Positions 22,420 to 23,628 of a stretch of DNA of 23,628 nt are shown here, one piece after another; position 1 is the stretch's first letter; each line of letters starts with the position of its first letter. The notes under the pieces are model-generated. The model was not told where the DNA came from. It saw only the letters and a program-made list of their open reading frames with translations, and searched no databases. Location: NCBI GenBank assembly GCA_902472555.1, contig CABROF010000030.1:1-23628 (forward strand), given 5' to 3'. The position numbers were made by a program, and so were the translations under genes. The DNA is from UMGS1851 sp900555605 (GTDB lineage Bacteria; Bacillota; Clostridia; UBA1212; UBA1255).

Positions 22420-23145
22420 TCAGTCTCTCCGGTTGCGCGTCAATAAAAACAGACGCAGCCAGCTGACAATGGACATCGCCAGCGCAGCAACATACGTCAT
22501 TGCCGCGGCACGCAGCACCTTTTTTGTACCCCGCAGTTCTTCTTCGGATAAGACCTGACTATCCCGCAGCACGGTAATCGCCCGCTGAGAAGCATTGAAT
22601 TCCACAGGCAGTGTGATAAGCTGAAACACAGCCACTGCCGCGAACAGAATCAGGCCGATATCAATCAAAATCGGATAGGATAAAACAAGACCCAGCAATA
22701 CAATCAGCCAGGAAAAGGAGGAACTGAAGTTAACAACGGGAATAAATGCATTGCGCAGAGCAAGCGGAAAATATTTTTGCTGATGCTGTACCGCATGACC
22801 TGCTTCATGGCACGCGATTCCCAGAGCCGCCACAGAAGTACTGCCATATACATTCTGAGACAAACGAATAACGCCTTCCTTCGGGCTGTAATGATCCGTC
22901 AGCTCGCCCCGGACAGGTTCCACGCGGACATCATATATTTCATGATCCCGCAATACTTTTTCAGCCATCTGCGCTCCCGTATAGCCCCGAGCCGACAGCA
23001 CCTGCGCATACTTATGATACGTAGACCGCAGCTTGACCTGAATCACCGCAGAGATTATCATTACCGGCACAATGAGCACAAGATACCAATAGTCTATAAA
23101 AAACGGATAAAACATCATCAGGCACGCACGCATGATATTGATCAT
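22420..23145 (-). CDS. YugP-type membrane zinc metallopeptidase
   Basis: Integral-membrane protein of 241 residues in the Zn-peptidase (YugP, PF04298) family, of unknown physiological substrate. An N-terminal helix (YWYLVLIVPVMIISAVIQV) is followed by the soluble part with SARGYTGAQMAEKVL and LTDHYSPKEGVIRLS. Then comes the zinc motif ACHEAGHAVQH (HEAGH at about 113-117), two or three more membrane helices, and LPVEFNASQRA with a glutamate likely to complete the zinc site. Several starts are possible: GTG 23157, ATG 23154 and ATG 23145. AAAAGGAG spaces best with 23145, which is used here. The gap to the prephenate dehydrogenase gene is 56 bases. Confidence 0.9.
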   Translation of the reverse strand: MINIMRACLMMFYPFFIDYWYLVLIVPVMIISAVIQVKLRSTYHKYAQVLSARGYTGAQMAEKVLRDHEIYDVRVEPVRGELTDHYSPKEGVIRLSQNVYGSTSVAALGIACHEAGHAVQHQQKYFPLALRNAFIPVVNFSSSFSWLIVLLGLVLSYPILIDIGLILFAAVAVFQLITLPVEFNASQRAITVLRDSQVLSEEELRGTKKVLRAAAMTYVAALAMSIVSWLRLFLLTRNRRD

Positions 23146-23201
23146 AAACCTCATCACTCCTTTTCAAAACATAGTATGTTCCGGTTTTCGGCTCTTATGA
23201 A

Positions 23202-23628
23202 TCAGGATTCATCCAATGTCTTTTTGATCTGCGTTCCATCAATAATCAGCGCATTAATCCGTTCTTTTGACAGATCAGCATCACGGTCCGCAAGCCGCAG
23301 CGCGTTTTTATATTCTTCCAGATGCTCGATCACGGAGTCAATCTCGCTGATCAGGTTTCTGCGGTTCAAAATAAACAAATCACTCCACATGGCTTCATTC
23401 ATCTTCGCAACTCTGGTCATATCCTGATAGCTGCCCGCAAAAAATCCCATATGCTCTCTTGCGGTGGGACTTTTGATATACGCGCTGGAAACCACATGTG
23501 CGAGCTGTGATGTAAATGCAATGATCCGGTCGTGCCGCGCAGCATCGGTAATCTCAATATGGGCGAAGCCTACCTGATAAAACAGCTCTGACAGCAGGCC
23601 GATGGTTTCCGCTGTCACGGAGGCCGGC
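23202..23628 (-). CDS. tyrA: Prephenate dehydrogenase, C-terminal part (cut by window end)
   Basis: Partial gene: the frame runs out of the right end of the window, so only the last 141 or so codons are seen. These residues fit the helical dimerisation domain of prephenate dehydrogenase, which makes 4-hydroxyphenylpyruvate for tyrosine synthesis. The marker is ITDAARHDRIIAFTSQLAHV, matching the family's 'D..x.HD...a..SqLpH' region. IKSPTAREHMGFFAGSYQDM and later MNEAMWSDLFILNRRN follow, as is usual. The NAD-binding Rossmann domain must lie to the right. No ACT domain follows in this protein, since it ends soon after the helical domain. The ORF has an internal GTG at 23618 that is not a real start. 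Confidence 0.88.
   Translation of the reverse strand, partial: PASVTAETIGLLSELFYQVGFAHIEITDAARHDRIIAFTSQLAHVVSSAYIKSPTAREHMGFFAGSYQDMTRVAKMNEAMWSDLFILNRRNLISEIDSVIEHLEEYKNALRLADRDADLSKERINALIIDGTQIKKTLDES

Overview
The window looks like a piece of a chromosome from a low-to-mid GC Bacillota, most likely a gut-type member of the Clostridia. The basis is strong GGAGG-type ribosome binding sites, sigma-A-like promoters, an oadG/oadB sodium-pump pair, a YugP-type zinc peptidase, a DUF3795 protein and AlaRS/SerA sequences of Clostridia style. Species cannot be assigned from this sequence alone. Almost every gene lies on the minus strand; the only clear plus-strand gene is a polysaccharide deacetylase.

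Positions 1 to about 3300 are accessory DNA. The left edge carries a hairpin followed by TAGTGTG/TTATAC (64-100), which closely matches the origin of transfer of pMV158-type (MOB-V) mobile elements. No relaxase gene is present inside the window. After a non-coding stretch come small AT-rich cargo-like genes on the minus strand: two GNAT acetyltransferases, a cysteine-rich DUF3795 protein and a small membrane-anchored protein whose best start is followed by a TAG at codon 4. A regulator-like gene broken by several frameshifts (2629-3240) follows. This looks like a decaying integrated element.

From about 3340 the window reads as core chromosome. hflK-hflC (SPFH membrane proteins) are followed to the right by an unlisted 47-residue Cys/Gly-rich membrane peptide and a YjdF/DUF2238-like membrane protein. 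Then come four co-directional genes: alaS, a HIT protein, a PiT phosphate transporter and its DUF47 partner. Next are an ABC exporter pair (ATPase and permease) and oadG-oadB, which encode the membrane part of a Na+-translocating decarboxylase without its alpha subunit. A divergent control region separates oadG from the deacetylase. Further right are a PHP phosphoesterase, a stand-alone prolyl-tRNA editing-domain protein, a small zinc-ribbon-like lipoprotein, an AEC transporter behind serA, a dCMP deaminase, a YugP zinc peptidase and the C-terminal part of a prephenate dehydrogenase cut by the window end.

The most unusual sequence-level signal is a family of short GC-rich repeats with core CAGGGTGGGGACCTG and its inverse. 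They occur only between genes, at four places (about 5404-5452, 6507-6565, 15668-15741 and 18227-18320), as perfect hairpins, inverted pairs or tandem direct copies. They look like REP-type dispersed elements. The MOB-V-like oriT and the small Cys-rich peptide are the other items most worth following up.
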